Program-made: the position numbers and the translations under genes | Source: CAVPLM01 sp964497095 | Lineage (GTDB): Bacteria > Actinomycetota > Thermoleophilia > RBG-16-64-13 | DNA: 5,935 nucleotides | Direction of reading: 5' to 3' | Assembly: GCA_964497095.1 (NCBI GenBank) | Contig: CAZCCL010000149.1 | Coordinates: 1 to 5,935 of the forward strand | Shown here: positions 5,911 to 5,935 of the stretch, in pieces | Numbering within the stretch: position 1 is the stretch's first letter | Layout of the letters: the number at the start of each line of letters is the position of its first letter | Notes under the pieces: generated by a model | Told to the model about the DNA's origin: nothing | Seen by the model: only the letters and a program-made list of their open reading frames with translations | The model's database searches: none

Positions 5911-5935
5911 TCTGCAAGAGAACCGCAGTTGGTGG

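Overview
This is a GC-rich bacterial window with GTG start codons and strong purine-rich Shine-Dalgarno sequences. It suggests an environmental bacterium with a sizeable signalling repertoire and active or decaying transposons. The phylum cannot be fixed from these genes.

Layout, left to right. Positions 1-323 carry no recognisable gene but hold a perfect TATAAT box followed at once by an 8-bp inverted repeat, a plausible promoter and operator. Positions 324-698 encode a HxlR-family winged-helix regulator; its start is set at a GTG behind AGGAGG. Positions 699-1354 are a long non-coding stretch with a strong 18-bp palindrome and a faint, decayed minus-strand trace of an IS701/IS4-like transposase C-terminus. 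Positions 1355-5092 encode the dominant gene, a 1245-residue CheB-CheR fusion hybrid sensor kinase: methylesterase, methyltransferase, PAS-like, seven-heptad coiled coil, PAS, HisKA/HATPase and receiver. Key residues of all catalytic modules can be read. Positions 5093-5294 are rich in hairpins and may be the non-coding left end of an IS110 element, possibly its bridge RNA. Positions 5295 to about 5865 are the N-terminal part of an IS110 DEDD transposase, broken by two +1 shifts in C runs. After about 5861 the match to IS110 stops, and a short sequence with a 12-bp direct repeat begins, which looks like the edge of another element.

How the genes work together: nothing ties the HxlR regulator to the kinase, since over 600 bp separate them. 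The kinase is an orphan, with no chemoreceptor or other che gene in view, so its methyl-chemistry modules probably serve a sensory or phosphorelay role, not classical chemotaxis. The most unusual material is at the right end: a structured IS110 left end next to a dead transposase, cut by a second putative mobile-element boundary.
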